A DNA stretch of 64,000 nucleotides from Rhodococcus sp. UNC23MFCrub1.1 (lineage in GTDB: Bacteria > Actinomycetota > Actinomycetes > Mycobacteriales > Mycobacteriaceae): assembly GCF_000686025.1 (NCBI RefSeq), contig NZ_JMLQ01000007.1, positions 1 to 64,000 of the forward strand, given 5' to 3'. A program made the translations under genes and the position numbers. The notes beneath the pieces are model-generated. The model ran no database searches, was not told the DNA's origin, and saw only the letters and a program-made list of their open reading frames with translations. Of this stretch, positions 1 through 10,137 are shown piece after piece (positions within the stretch are counted from its first letter, which is position 1; each line of letters begins with the position of its first letter).

Positions 1-1
1 A

Positions 2-688
<687 letters not shown>

Positions 689-698
689 TCACACAGGG

Positions 699-1706
699 CT
701 ACGCGCTTGTCGCCCACTGCATGTCATCCAGAACCATTGCGGAGACGATTGCGTCGAAATCACGGGACGGTGCCCACCCGAGCATTGTTCGGAGTTTCGA
801 TGCGTTGCCCACGGCTCCCGCAGCATCCGCCGGTCGGAGAAGGTCCTTATCTGACGTAACCCTGTGTTCCCACTCAGTGACACCCGAGGCGTCGAAGGCA
901 GCGCCAACGAAATCCATGATCGACCTCGCCTCCCCCGTCGCCACGATGAAGTCGTCACCCTTCCCGTGCATCGCCATCCTGTACATCGCGTCGACATAGT
1001 CCGGGGCCCAGCCCCAGTCGCGCCGGATGCTCGTGTCGCCGAGTGTCAGGGTGTCCTGTTTGCCGGCCGCGATGGCGGCGACGGCCGCGGTGATCTTGCG
1101 GGTGACGAAGGTGGTCGGTCGACGAGGCGACTCGTGGTTGTACAGAATCGCGTTGGTCCCCTCGAGACCACGGGCTCGGTAGACCTGAACAAGGTTGTGC
1201 GAGAACGCTTTGGATGCGCCGTACGGCGACGTGGGCCTGATCGGGGTGTCCTCGGTCTGCGGTGACTCGGTCGATCCGGCGAAGATCTCGGCGGACGAGG
1301 CGTTGACCACCATCACCTTCTTCCCCGACTTCTCCTGCTGCTGCAGGCAGGCGTCGAGCAGCGCAGCCGCGGAGACTCCGTTGACTCGCGCGGTGGTCAC
1401 CGGGTCCTGCCACGACTTCCACACGGACGAGATGCCGGCCAGGTGAAAGACGTAGTCGGGCGCGATCTCCTGCACCGCCGTCGTCGTCGCGATCGGGTCG
1501 GCGACGTCCTGGTATCGCACGGTCACGCCGTCGAGGTACTGCAGGAACGGCGGTCCGTCGTCGTTCGGGCGCGTGATGCCGTGGACCTGCCACCCTTTCG
1601 ACACCAGCAGCTCGGCCAGGTAGGTGCCGTCCTGACCACCCACTCCGGTGATCAGCGCTACGGGTGCGGTGTCGTCGAGCTCCACGTCGGTAGGGCCGGT
1701 GCTCAT
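699..1706 (-). CDS. GDP-mannose 4,6-dehydratase-like NAD-dependent epimerase/dehydratase
   Basis: 335-residue extended SDR. The N-terminus has the nucleotide-binding motif TGVGGQDG (about residues 20-27), a serine-rich substrate stretch (NASSAEIF), the catalytic YGASK dyad and an NHESPRR motif typical of GDP-mannose dehydratases. It therefore probably acts on a GDP-sugar such as GDP-mannose in deoxysugar formation. Identity to the second copy at 5192 looks moderate, so it may use a related substrate. The ATG at 1704-1706 is chosen because it overlaps the upstream glycosyltransferase stop (ATGA, four bases), the coupling used throughout this locus. The frame extends further upstream but only through the glycosyltransferase gene. 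Confidence 0.85.
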   Translation of the reverse strand: MSTGPTDVELDDTAPVALITGVGGQDGTYLAELLVSKGWQVHGITRPNDDGPPFLQYLDGVTVRYQDVADPIATTTAVQEIAPDYVFHLAGISSVWKSWQDPVTTARVNGVSAAALLDACLQQQEKSGKKVMVVNASSAEIFAGSTESPQTEDTPIRPTSPYGASKAFSHNLVQVYRARGLEGTNAILYNHESPRRPTTFVTRKITAAVAAIAAGKQDTLTLGDTSIRRDWGWAPDYVDAMYRMAMHGKGDDFIVATGEARSIMDFVGAAFDASGVTEWEHRVTSDKDLLRPADAAGAVGNASKLRTMLGWAPSRDFDAIVSAMVLDDMQWATSA

Positions 1707-2776
1707 GCGGTCAGTATGCCGTCCCGCGTGCCTCGATCCCCAGCCACGTTCGCAGTGTTGCCCAGGCGTGAACGGGCGAAGTCGTACGCCTCGGTCAACC
1801 GCCCGGCCATCAGCGCGAAGTCGAAGGACTTCGCCACCTCCACCGACTGCGCTCTCACGAGTTCCTGGTAGTCGAGGTCGGCGAAGAACCGCCGGACGGC
1901 GATCGCCATCTCCACCGGGGTGGTGCCGGCCAAGGGGTAGTTGAGCGACACCATGCTGGGAATCGAGCGGCTGAGAATCGGGCATCCCATCTCGGCCGCC
2001 TCGAGAGTGGACAGCGGAGCACCTTCCCACGCAGCGGTGTGGAGGTAGAGGCTCGCGGTCTGGACCAGACGACGAACCTCGGCCGGCTCGATCCATCCCG
2101 TGATGCGGACTCCCGCTCGCTCGAGGCACTCGCGCCCCTCGTCACCCGACCCGATCCACACGAACTCGCACGACGGGCCCACCACCTCGGCCACCTCGGC
2201 GAAGAAACGCGGGTCCTTCTGGTCGGCAATCCGTCCGAGCATTGCCACCAACGGGCGGTCCGACGCGGGCGGGCGCTCCACGACGAGGGACATGGGGGTA
2301 GCGGTGTTGGGCACTTCGCGGCTCGGCATGCTCGGGCGCAGATCGTGCCCGATGGCCAGTTCGCGAGGACTCACGGCCATCAGCATCTGCTCGCGGCCGG
2401 CGAGGAAGCGTTCCACCGCCCAGTACGTGAGGCGCTTCGCGGGCGGGTGGCCCTCCTCCATGGCGTAGCAGTGCGGGGAGTAGACGATGCGGGTGCCCTT
2501 GGGGAGCATCGCGCGGAGCAGCCCCGCGTAGCTCGAGTGCAGGTGCACGATGTCGAAGTCGTTGTCCAGGATGAATCTTCGTGCGTCACGGAGGAACGCC
2601 ATGAGGTCGCCGTCGAACGTCTGGACGGTCGCCGTCTCCGGCACGTCGAACGTCTCGTGCCCCACGCGCGTGCGAACGAACAGATGGTGCTCGTGGGCGT
2701 CGGCGCCGCGGACGTAGTTCACGATGGCGCTCCGCAGCCCGCCGCCGAACGCTTCCGACACATGCACGATCTTCAT
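1703..2776 (-). CDS. family 4-type glycosyltransferase
   Basis: 357 residues with a GT-B layout. The N-terminus is MKIVHVSEAFGGG. An acceptor-side Rossmann half is followed by a C-terminal half with LVAMLGRIADQKDP (about residue 175) and an EGAPLSTLEAAEMGCPIL donor-binding stretch, in which the usual EGfplsllEAma pattern of GT4 enzymes is clear. It is predicted cytoplasmic or membrane-associated, transferring a sugar to a lipid-linked glycan. The start is ATG with AAGG about 8 bases upstream. It is the first gene of a two-gene minus-strand operon with the dehydratase at 699-1706. Donor and acceptor cannot be told from sequence. Confidence 0.88.
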   Translation of the reverse strand: MKIVHVSEAFGGGLRSAIVNYVRGADAHEHHLFVRTRVGHETFDVPETATVQTFDGDLMAFLRDARRFILDNDFDIVHLHSSYAGLLRAMLPKGTRIVYSPHCYAMEEGHPPAKRLTYWAVERFLAGREQMLMAVSPRELAIGHDLRPSMPSREVPNTATPMSLVVERPPASDRPLVAMLGRIADQKDPRFFAEVAEVVGPSCEFVWIGSGDEGRECLERAGVRITGWIEPAEVRRLVQTASLYLHTAAWEGAPLSTLEAAEMGCPILSRSIPSMVSLNYPLAGTTPVEMAIAVRRFFADLDYQELVRAQSVEVAKSFDFALMAGRLTEAYDFARSRLGNTANVAGDRGTRDGILTA

Positions 2777-2861
2777 CTCGCACCTTCTCGGTCGTGGGTG
2801 GCACGACGCTCCCCACCCGCGTGCAGACGAAACATAACGCCCAGAACCATTCTTCGCACTC

Positions 2862-2899
2862 CGAACAATGTTTGTTCGCGTCGCTCGCGTTCTTACAAT
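2862..2899 (+). promoter_or_regulatory. candidate promoter overlapped by an inverted repeat
   Basis: The AT-rich divergent region 2777-3032 contains an inverted repeat with 7-base arms CGAACAA and TTGTTCG separated by TGT (2862-2878). Its right arm overlaps a possible -35 (TTGTTC, 2872-2877). A possible -10, TACAAT, follows after 16 bases (2894-2899). This arrangement suggests a regulated promoter reading toward the acyltransferase at 3033, with a leader of about 125 bases. It is a pattern call only. Confidence 0.35.
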
Positions 2900-3032
2900 G
2901 GAAAAGGCGAGGCTACTTTACTCATAAGGGCGCTGAAACCGGGCAGAAAGCGGCGTCGTGACTGTTTCGAGGCTGCGGACGCACGCTGACGGACCACGAC
3001 GATCCGTCCATTTTCGTGCCATAGTTGTCGGC

Positions 3033-3617
3033 ATGGCGGCACCGGTCTCGACGGACGATTCGCGCAAGCAGTGGGTCTCCCGCGTGCAGACGGGCGCTCG
3101 GGAGCAGGCCGGTGAGCGGCTCTACAACGTGGTGATCACCCGAATCCCGTCACGCACGCTTCGCGTGAGCTGGTTGCGGCTGTTCGGGGCCACCATCGGC
3201 GAGGGCACGACCATCAGGATGGGCACCCGAGTGCTGGGGCTGCGCTCCCTTGTCATCGGTGCGCACTGCGCCATCGGTGCAGGCTGCCTGCTCGACGCGC
3301 GGGGGCAGCTCACCATCCACGACGACGTGGAGATCGACACGCACGTGCAGATGATCAGCGGCCAGCACGTCGTCGACTCGGACGATTTCGGCACCACCTA
3401 CTGCCCCATCGTCATCGGACACCACGCCTGGATCGCCAGCCGGTCGATGGTGGTGGTCGGCGTGCGCATCGGAGCCGGTGCAGTGGTGGGAGCCGCGTCG
3501 CTCGTGCGCGACGACGTGGCGCCGAGGACCGTCGTCGCGGGTGTCCCTGCTCGTCCCATCGGGACACGCGACGCGGCGCTCGACTATCACCCGGTACGGA
3601 GCCCGCGCCTCACCTGA
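3033..3617 (+). CDS. left-handed beta-helix (hexapeptide) acyltransferase
   Basis: 194 residues. The C-terminal two thirds show imperfect hexapeptide turns (IGEGTTIRMG, IGAHCAIGAGCLLDARG, VRIGAGAVVGAASLV), and a conserved HHAWI segment matches the WcaF/maltose-O-acetyltransferase type. It probably acetylates a sugar of the surface glycan. The ATG at 3033 is preferred over the earlier frame opening at 2958 because homology-like sequence begins after it. It is a clear paralogue of the gene at 6184-6732, sharing the ITRIPSRTLR / ITHIPSHTLR segment and an ALDYHP C-terminal segment. Its last 31 bases overlap the convergent kinase-like gene. Confidence 0.87.
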   Translation: MAAPVSTDDSRKQWVSRVQTGAREQAGERLYNVVITRIPSRTLRVSWLRLFGATIGEGTTIRMGTRVLGLRSLVIGAHCAIGAGCLLDARGQLTIHDDVEIDTHVQMISGQHVVDSDDFGTTYCPIVIGHHAWIASRSMVVVGVRIGAGAVVGAASLVRDDVAPRTVVAGVPARPIGTRDAALDYHPVRSPRLT

Positions 3618-4939
3618 GGTGCGTCGTGCTGCCTGCGCCGACGGTGGCTGGTGGCCACGCACCCCAGGACACTCGCGCCGGACAGTCCCAACTTCCCCAC
3701 CGAGTGCGTCAGATCCGCCGAGGTGGTCGACCCCAGAAGCGCCACCAGCAGGACGCCGTCCGCGACTCCCGCGAGGACGGCCGCGTCGGCCGAGCACAGC
3801 ACCGGCGGTGCGTCGATGATGACGAACTCGAAGTACTCGTGAAGTTGCTTGACCATCTCGTTCATCGTCACGCGGCCGAACAGGGCGCTCGACGACTCGG
3901 TGGCGACGCCGGTACCGATGATGCTGAGGTTGTCGCGGTCGGTGGGCACCACGGCGTCGTCGAGTGTGGCCTTGCCGCGCAGCAACTCGCTCAGCCCCGG
4001 CACTCCCCCGATACCGAACAGGGTTGGGAGCCTCCCGCCGCGGAAGTCGGCGTCGATGAGGGCCACCGATCTGCCGGTGTCCGCCAGTGCAGCCGCCAGT
4101 CCTGCCGCCACCGTCGTCGATCCGGTCCCCACCGTCGGCGCCGCCACCACGATGGTCCGCGGCGGTGTGCCCGTTCTGAGCGCGAGGATCGCTGTGCGGA
4201 TCTCGCGGAATGCTTCCTCCGCCGTCGGGAACGACGAGCCGAGAAGCAGGGAGTCGGCCATCGCGTCGTTCTGGCGGGGAACGACGCCGAGCACGGGCCC
4301 GGCGGCGCCGGCCGCGATGTCGTCGTCGGTGTGCACGGTCGAGTCGAGGGCCGAGCGACCCACCGCCGTCGCGAGACCGAGGATCAACCCTCCGAACAGG
4401 CCGAATACCAGGTTGCGGCCCCAGCGGGGACTCGAGGGAGCGACGGGGAGGTCGGCGAAATCGGCCACGGTGGCGGTGGCCGCCGGCAGTTGCCCCGCCT
4501 GCGCCGTCTCCAACTCCTGCACGAGCTGGCTCGTCTGGGACGCCACCGCATTGGCCAGGTCTCGAGCAGCGGCCGCGTCGGAGTCGCTGGCCGTGACGTC
4601 CAGCAGAACCGATCCCGTGACGGCCGCGGCGGTGACTCTCGACATCACGCTCTCCGGAGGAACGTTCAGACCCAGTTCGTCGATCGCGCGCTCGGCCACC
4701 TGCTTGCCCACCGCGAGCCCCGCGTACGACGCGACGCGACCGGTGGAGAACAGGCTGCCCTGATACGCGTCGCTGATGGAGCCCGCACCGGTGGTCGAGA
4801 TGAAGAGTCGCGCCGTCGCCACGTAGGTCGGTTGCGACAGGGCCGACACCGCGCCGGCAGCACCGACCGCGAGCACGGTGCACAGCACGATGGTGACCCA
4901 GTGTCTCCGCCAGGCCGAGAAATACTCCCGTATGTCCAT
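3587..4939 (-). CDS. Wzz-type chain-length regulator fused to BY-kinase-like domain (Walker A lysine missing)
   Basis: 450 residues. The N-terminal Wzz region has a membrane segment near residues 14-35 and a second before about 190, flanking a periplasmic loop. A cytoplasmic P-loop domain follows, with Walker A' (VALIDADFRGG) and Walker B (FVIIDAPPV) in place. The Walker A stretch reads PTVGTGSTT, with serine where the phosphate-binding lysine of GK(S/T) belongs. The C-terminus is arginine-rich and has no tyrosine cluster. Family members control polysaccharide chain length and export. This one probably cannot autophosphorylate normally. The start is ATG with GGGGAGA upstream. It overlaps the convergent acyltransferase by 31 bases. 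Confidence 0.87.
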   Translation of the reverse strand: MDIREYFSAWRRHWVTIVLCTVLAVGAAGAVSALSQPTYVATARLFISTTGAGSISDAYQGSLFSTGRVASYAGLAVGKQVAERAIDELGLNVPPESVMSRVTAAAVTGSVLLDVTASDSDAAAARDLANAVASQTSQLVQELETAQAGQLPAATATVADFADLPVAPSSPRWGRNLVFGLFGGLILGLATAVGRSALDSTVHTDDDIAAGAAGPVLGVVPRQNDAMADSLLLGSSFPTAEEAFREIRTAILALRTGTPPRTIVVAAPTVGTGSTTVAAGLAAALADTGRSVALIDADFRGGRLPTLFGIGGVPGLSELLRGKATLDDAVVPTDRDNLSIIGTGVATESSSALFGRVTMNEMVKQLHEYFEFVIIDAPPVLCSADAAVLAGVADGVLLVALLGSTTSADLTHSVGKLGLSGASVLGCVATSHRRRRQHDAPQVRRGLRTG

Positions 4940-5191
4940 GACCCGTTCTCCCCGCGGAAGATACCCAGCGATTGTGGCCGGGAATGATTGCTCATAGTAT
5001 GCGGATGATCAGTGAAAAGCGCAGGGCAACATGGGTGTCACAGAATGGTCATCCGCTCGCGCAGTCGCACTGACAGAATGAAACGGCGATACCCGGAAAT
5101 GGCCCCGTTTACGGGGACGTACATGAGCACGACGCGACGGAGTTCGGCGTTTCGGACACTCGAGCTCGACTGACGGAAGCGATGGTGTGTC
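4940..5191. promoter_or_regulatory. divergent intergenic region with a small hairpin
   Basis: 252 bases separate the kinase-like gene (minus) and gmd (plus), so both promoters should lie here. A short GC hairpin (CCCCG at 5103-5107, loop TTTA, CGGGG at 5112-5116) is the only clear structure. I see no convincing -35/-10 pair and no JUMPstart-like sequence. Confidence 0.3.
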
Positions 5192-6183
<992 letters not shown>

Positions 6184-6187
<4 letters not shown>

Positions 6188-6732
6188 ACTCCGCGCCCTA
6201 CTCGAGCACGCGCAAGGAACAACTGGGTGAGCGCGTCTTCAACTTCCTGATCACCCACATCCCGTCGCACACGCTCCGCCAGGGGTGGCTCCGCTTCTTC
6301 GGCGCCACCATCGGCACGGGCTCGTCGATCATGCTGGGTTCCACGACGTTCGGGCTCCGACGGCTGGTGATCGGCAACAACGTCTCTATCGGATCGTCCG
6401 TGCTGCTGGACGCCCGCGGGGGTCTCCTCATCGACGACGACGTGGTGATCGCGTCCGACGTCCACATCATCACCGGGGACCACGACGTCGACAGTGACGA
6501 TTTCGGTGTCCGCCTCGGGCCGGTGCACGTGGGACACCACGCGTGGATCGCGAGCCGCGCCACGGTGCTGAGGGACGTGGAGATCGGCGCCGGCGCCGTG
6601 ATCGGTGCCGCGTCTCTGGTCCGCCGCGACGTGGGCGAGATGGAGATCGCCGCCGGCGTCCCCGCCACGGCGCTGGGCAAGCGCACGTCCGCGTTGGACT
6701 ACCACCCCACCTTCCGCCCACTCCTCTACTGA
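6184..6732 (+). CDS. left-handed beta-helix (hexapeptide) acyltransferase
   Basis: 182 residues with hexapeptide turns (IGTGSSIMLG, IGNNVSIGSSVLLDARGG, VEIGAGAVIGAASLV) and the HHAWIASR motif. It is paralogous to the protein at 3033-3617 along nearly the whole length, including the LGERVFNFLITHIP N-terminus. Predicted sugar O-acetyltransferase of the same glycan. GTG at 6184 overlaps the gmd stop (GTGA), so translation is probably coupled. The stop at 6730-6732 overlaps the next ATG by one base. Having two copies, one in each arm of the locus, suggests duplication or two distinct acetylation positions. Confidence 0.87.
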
Positions 6733-7853
6733 TGGGACCCGACGTGGTGGATCTCGCCCGTACACGGCTGGTCTACGTCGCGCCTGCTGCCGGCCGCAGC
6801 GGCGTCGGCGACTACGCCGACGATTTCCTCGCCGAGGTCGCCCCGCACTTCCTCGACGTCGTCGACTACCGCATCGAGACAGAGGGCGCGGAGACGGCGC
6901 GCGAGGTACTCGCCCATGCGAGACGGATCCGCGCGCTGGTGAAGGCATCGTCGGCGCAAGGCCCCACCCTCGTCCACTTCGAGCAGAGCGGCGGGTCGCT
7001 GTCGGTGTTCTGGGCATCGCTGCTGCGCGGGGTGACCGTCACGGCCACGGTGCACGATCCGCCGTACCCGGTGTGGTGGCCGTTCAAGACCAAGTCGGTC
7101 GGGCGCCACCGCCTCCTGCACCACGCCGTCCACTACCCGTTCCGGATCGTCACCACCGCGCTGCAACGTCGAGTACTGCGGGGGCGCACCGTCTTCGCCC
7201 TCACGACGATGGGCGCCGACAGCATCCGTCGCACCTTTCCCCGGTCACACCCGGTCGCGGCACGCATCTTCGTGCCGGCCCGCCCCGACCTCACTCCGCC
7301 CGCGGAGCGTCCACTCGCAGTCGGATTGTTCGGCCACGTCTACCGCGGCAAAGGCTTCGATCTCATCGGCCGTCTGCGCGAGGAACTGGACGTCGACATC
7401 GACATCCGCGCCGCCGGACGAGGAACGGCGGCACTGCCGGCGATGGACGGTGTGACCCTCGTGGGCGAGGTCAATGGTCCCGACGAGGACCGCTTCTTCG
7501 AGTCGATCCGACTGCTGCTGGTGCCGTACTCCAAGCACAATCCGTACGGCAAGGCCTATCCCGCCTCGAGCGCCGTCACCCGATCGTTCGCGTACGGAAC
7601 ACCCATCGTCTGCATCACCGAGGGAGCGCTCGCCGAGACGGTGGAGCGCGGAGGCGCCGTGGGAGTCGACAGCGTCGACGATCTCGCCGCCGCGGTCCTC
7701 GACGTGGTGCGCGACGGGGCCCGGCTCGACGACCTCACCCGCCAGGTCGACGCGGTACGGCGAGCCGATGCCATGACCCACTGTGCGGCCGTCTTCCTCG
7801 ACGCGTGGTCCGCCGGGGCGAGCGTCGACGCCGCCGAGTACTCGGTGCGATGA
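6732..7853 (+). CDS. glycosyltransferase (GT-B fold, GT4-like)
   Basis: 373 residues. The N-terminal half has AAGRSGVGDYADDF, a typical GT4 start with a glycine-rich loop; the centre has GLFGHVYRGKGFDL; and the C-terminal half has YSKHNPYGKAYPASSAVTRSFAYGTPIVC, matching the donor-binding region. The classical EX7E motif is weak, so the family assignment is less secure than for 1703-2776. It likely adds one sugar of the repeat unit at the inner membrane face. ATG at 6732 shares one base with the preceding TGA, and the stop overlaps the next ATG (ATGA). Confidence 0.82.
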   Translation: MGPDVVDLARTRLVYVAPAAGRSGVGDYADDFLAEVAPHFLDVVDYRIETEGAETAREVLAHARRIRALVKASSAQGPTLVHFEQSGGSLSVFWASLLRGVTVTATVHDPPYPVWWPFKTKSVGRHRLLHHAVHYPFRIVTTALQRRVLRGRTVFALTTMGADSIRRTFPRSHPVAARIFVPARPDLTPPAERPLAVGLFGHVYRGKGFDLIGRLREELDVDIDIRAAGRGTAALPAMDGVTLVGEVNGPDEDRFFESIRLLLVPYSKHNPYGKAYPASSAVTRSFAYGTPIVCITEGALAETVERGGAVGVDSVDDLAAAVLDVVRDGARLDDLTRQVDAVRRADAMTHCAAVFLDAWSAGASVDAAEYSVR

Positions 7854-9028
7854 GAGCGCTCGACAGCCATCTCCTCCGCACGGGGGTGGCGTCGTTCTGG
7901 AACTACAGCGGCCGGCTCGTCGGGCTCGGCTGGACGTTCGCCCTCATCCACACCCTCGGCATCGGCTCCTACGGGCAGTACGCCGTCGCGGTGGCGACGG
8001 CTGCCATCGTGAACGCCGGCATCGACAACGCGTTCTACGTCCGCTCCCTCCGACTCGACGAGGCCAGATACGAGCGGGAACGCTGCGCCCGCGTGCTGTT
8101 CGGCTCGGTGGTGGCGGTGGTCGGTGTCGCCGCGTTCACCGCGTCGTTCGTCGTGGGTTTCGCCGTGATCGTCGCGGCGGGCGAGCTGCTGTTCAACACC
8201 TGGAAGAGCCACCTGCTCCGCGAGGGGCGTCCCGACGTCGCCATGCGCTTCGACGCGGTCCGGCAGATCACGAGCATCGTCCTCGGTGCCACGTATCTGT
8301 ATGCGGTGGAGGCACCGTCGCTGTCGACGGCCGCGGCCCTGTACCTGCTCCCCTACCTCGTGGTGGCGGCCGCCTGCCTCCGGTACGTCCCCGGACGGAC
8401 CCCCGCCGCACCCGGCGGGCCGAAGGAGTTCGCGCTGCTCTCCTTCGAGGCTCTCGCCGCCGCCCTCTACGCGCAGGGCGACGTCGTCGTGATCGGGTGG
8501 GTCGCGGGCGACGAGGTCGCGGGCTACTACTCCGTGGCACTCGTGGCGGCACTGGCCATCTCGACCATCGGCCAGAACTACGCCAACACCTACCTCGAGA
8601 AGATCCGGGCCGCCGGCGGCCACGTGTCGGGAGCGCCGGCGCTCCGCGACGTCGTCAAGGTCGGCCTGCTCACCGGTGGGTCGATGGCCGTCATCGGCGT
8701 CGGCATCCTGCTCTGGGGCGGCGCCGACTACACCGGCCACATCACGCTGATCCTCTCGCTGTTCGTGGTCGCGCGGGCGATCAACCACTCGTTCATCGTG
8801 GTGCTGTTCGTGCAGAAGCGCGACGCCCTGCGGGTGAAAGCCACCGTCGCCGTGGCGGTGGCGAAGCTCGCGGCACTGGCGTTGCTCGTGGGCCCGCTCG
8901 GCGGGTACGGCGCGGCCGTGGCCTGTGTCGTGTGCGAGGCCGCCCTGCTGTTCGTGTACCACCGCGCCGTGCACGGCACCGGCTCGTCCTACATCCGAGA
9001 ACCACTCCACGACAGGGCTACTCGATGA
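7850..9028 (+). CDS. polysaccharide repeat-unit flippase (Wzx-like)
   Basis: 392 residues, strongly hydrophobic, with about 12 predicted membrane helices. The N-terminus LLRTGVASFWNYSGRLVGLGWTF and the GSYGQYAVAVATA segment after the first helix are typical of oligosaccharide flippases of the MATE/MVF clan. A mid-protein FEALAAALYAQGDVVVIGWVAG segment matches the repeated half. It would move undecaprenyl-linked repeat units across the membrane. The start is ATG overlapping the preceding stop by four bases (ATGA). It sits between two glycosyltransferases and just before the polymerase gene, as expected for a Wzx/Wzy pathway. Confidence 0.85.
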   Translation: MRALDSHLLRTGVASFWNYSGRLVGLGWTFALIHTLGIGSYGQYAVAVATAAIVNAGIDNAFYVRSLRLDEARYERERCARVLFGSVVAVVGVAAFTASFVVGFAVIVAAGELLFNTWKSHLLREGRPDVAMRFDAVRQITSIVLGATYLYAVEAPSLSTAAALYLLPYLVVAAACLRYVPGRTPAAPGGPKEFALLSFEALAAALYAQGDVVVIGWVAGDEVAGYYSVALVAALAISTIGQNYANTYLEKIRAAGGHVSGAPALRDVVKVGLLTGGSMAVIGVGILLWGGADYTGHITLILSLFVVARAINHSFIVVLFVQKRDALRVKATVAVAVAKLAALALLVGPLGGYGAAVACVVCEAALLFVYHRAVHGTGSSYIREPLHDRATR

Positions 9029-10137
9029 AAGCGGCATTTCTCCTGGCCAAGGATCCCCGGTTCGAGTCGACCGGCGATCTGACGATGGCCAAACTGGTGA
9101 TCACGCTCTCCCGGTCGTCGTACGACGTCGCCGTCGTGTGCCTCTCCGGCCGCCCGGAAGTGGCGGAGGCCGACGTCGTCCGCATTCCCAAGACGGCTCC
9201 GCGCCCGGCCGAACTGGTGAGCCGGAGCCTGCGCACCCGTCGCAGTCTGGTGCACACGCGCTTCACGTCGGACAGCCTCGTGAAGGCCGTGGACGACACG
9301 GACGCCGACATCTTCGTCGCCGACCACAGTTACATGGCCGAGGCCTTCCTGCACTCCTCGCGGGCACACACCCGTCGACACGGAGACCCCATCCTCGCGG
9401 TGAGCACCGTCGTGTCGGAGACGTTGGTGTGGAAGGCCACTCGGGGAGTGCTCGGCCGGGTCGACTCGCGCCGCATCGTGCGCGACGAGCTCCGCGTCGC
9501 GCGGCAGGCCTACTCCGTCGGGACGTACGACGCGGAGGAGGCGCAGTTCTACTCCGATCACGGGGTGCGGCGAGCGCACTGGCTGGATCTGACACTGCCC
9601 CCGAAGACGCAGGTGGACATCGGCGAGTCCGGCCCTCGACTGGTGTTCCTCGGCGACCGCCAGTGGTCGCCCAACCAGGAGGCGTTCGAACGGCTGCTGA
9701 CGTGGTGGCCGGACATCGCCCGCGGCATCGACGGTGCGGAACTGCGCATCGTCGGCTCGCGCGGACCCGGCCGGCCCGTACCGCTGCCGCCCGGTGTGGA
9801 GGATCTGGGCTTCGTCGACGACCTGGACGCGTTCCTCTCGACCAGCCGCGCCATGGTCGCGCCCATCGTCACCGGCGGCGGAGTCCGGGTGAAGATCCTC
9901 GACGCTGCCAGCCGGGGCATGCCCGTCGTCGGCACCACCGCGGCCGTCGGATCGCTCGGACCCGTCCTGGGAATCGACGGTATCGACGACAAGCACGAGT
10001 TCGTGCAGCGCTGCCGGCGCTACCTGCTCGACCGTTCGGCCGCGGTGGCCGACGGCGACGCCCTCTACCGAGCCAACGCCGACCGCTGGAACGAGGGCGC
10101 ACCGCACCGCGCGGTGCAGGAGTGGTTGGCGCCATGA
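9025..10137 (+). CDS. glycosyltransferase (GT4-like)
   Basis: 370 residues. The C-terminal half carries LVFLGDRQWSPNQEAFERLL, a common glycosyltransferase 1_4 domain feature, then GFVDDLDAFLSTSRAMVAP and GGVRVKILDAASRGMPVVGT, where the phosphate-contacting acidic and glycine positions lie. The N-terminal half is more divergent (KAAFLLAKDPRF). Predicted cytosolic-face sugar transferase of the repeat unit. ATGA overlap with the flippase gene before it and with the polymerase gene after it. Confidence 0.84.
   Translation: MKAAFLLAKDPRFESTGDLTMAKLVITLSRSSYDVAVVCLSGRPEVAEADVVRIPKTAPRPAELVSRSLRTRRSLVHTRFTSDSLVKAVDDTDADIFVADHSYMAEAFLHSSRAHTRRHGDPILAVSTVVSETLVWKATRGVLGRVDSRRIVRDELRVARQAYSVGTYDAEEAQFYSDHGVRRAHWLDLTLPPKTQVDIGESGPRLVFLGDRQWSPNQEAFERLLTWWPDIARGIDGAELRIVGSRGPGRPVPLPPGVEDLGFVDDLDAFLSTSRAMVAPIVTGGGVRVKILDAASRGMPVVGTTAAVGSLGPVLGIDGIDDKHEFVQRCRRYLLDRSAAVADGDALYRANADRWNEGAPHRAVQEWLAP

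Noticed and set aside
2862-2878. CGAACAA/TTGTTCG as an SOS box.
   Set aside because: The LexA box needs four bases between GAAC and GTTC; here there are seven.
8925-10107. Long open frames on both strands within real genes (for example opposite 8989-10107 and 2039-2989).
   Set aside because: High GC creates long antisense frames. Their products are Arg/His-rich without domains, while the opposite strand has recognisable enzymes.
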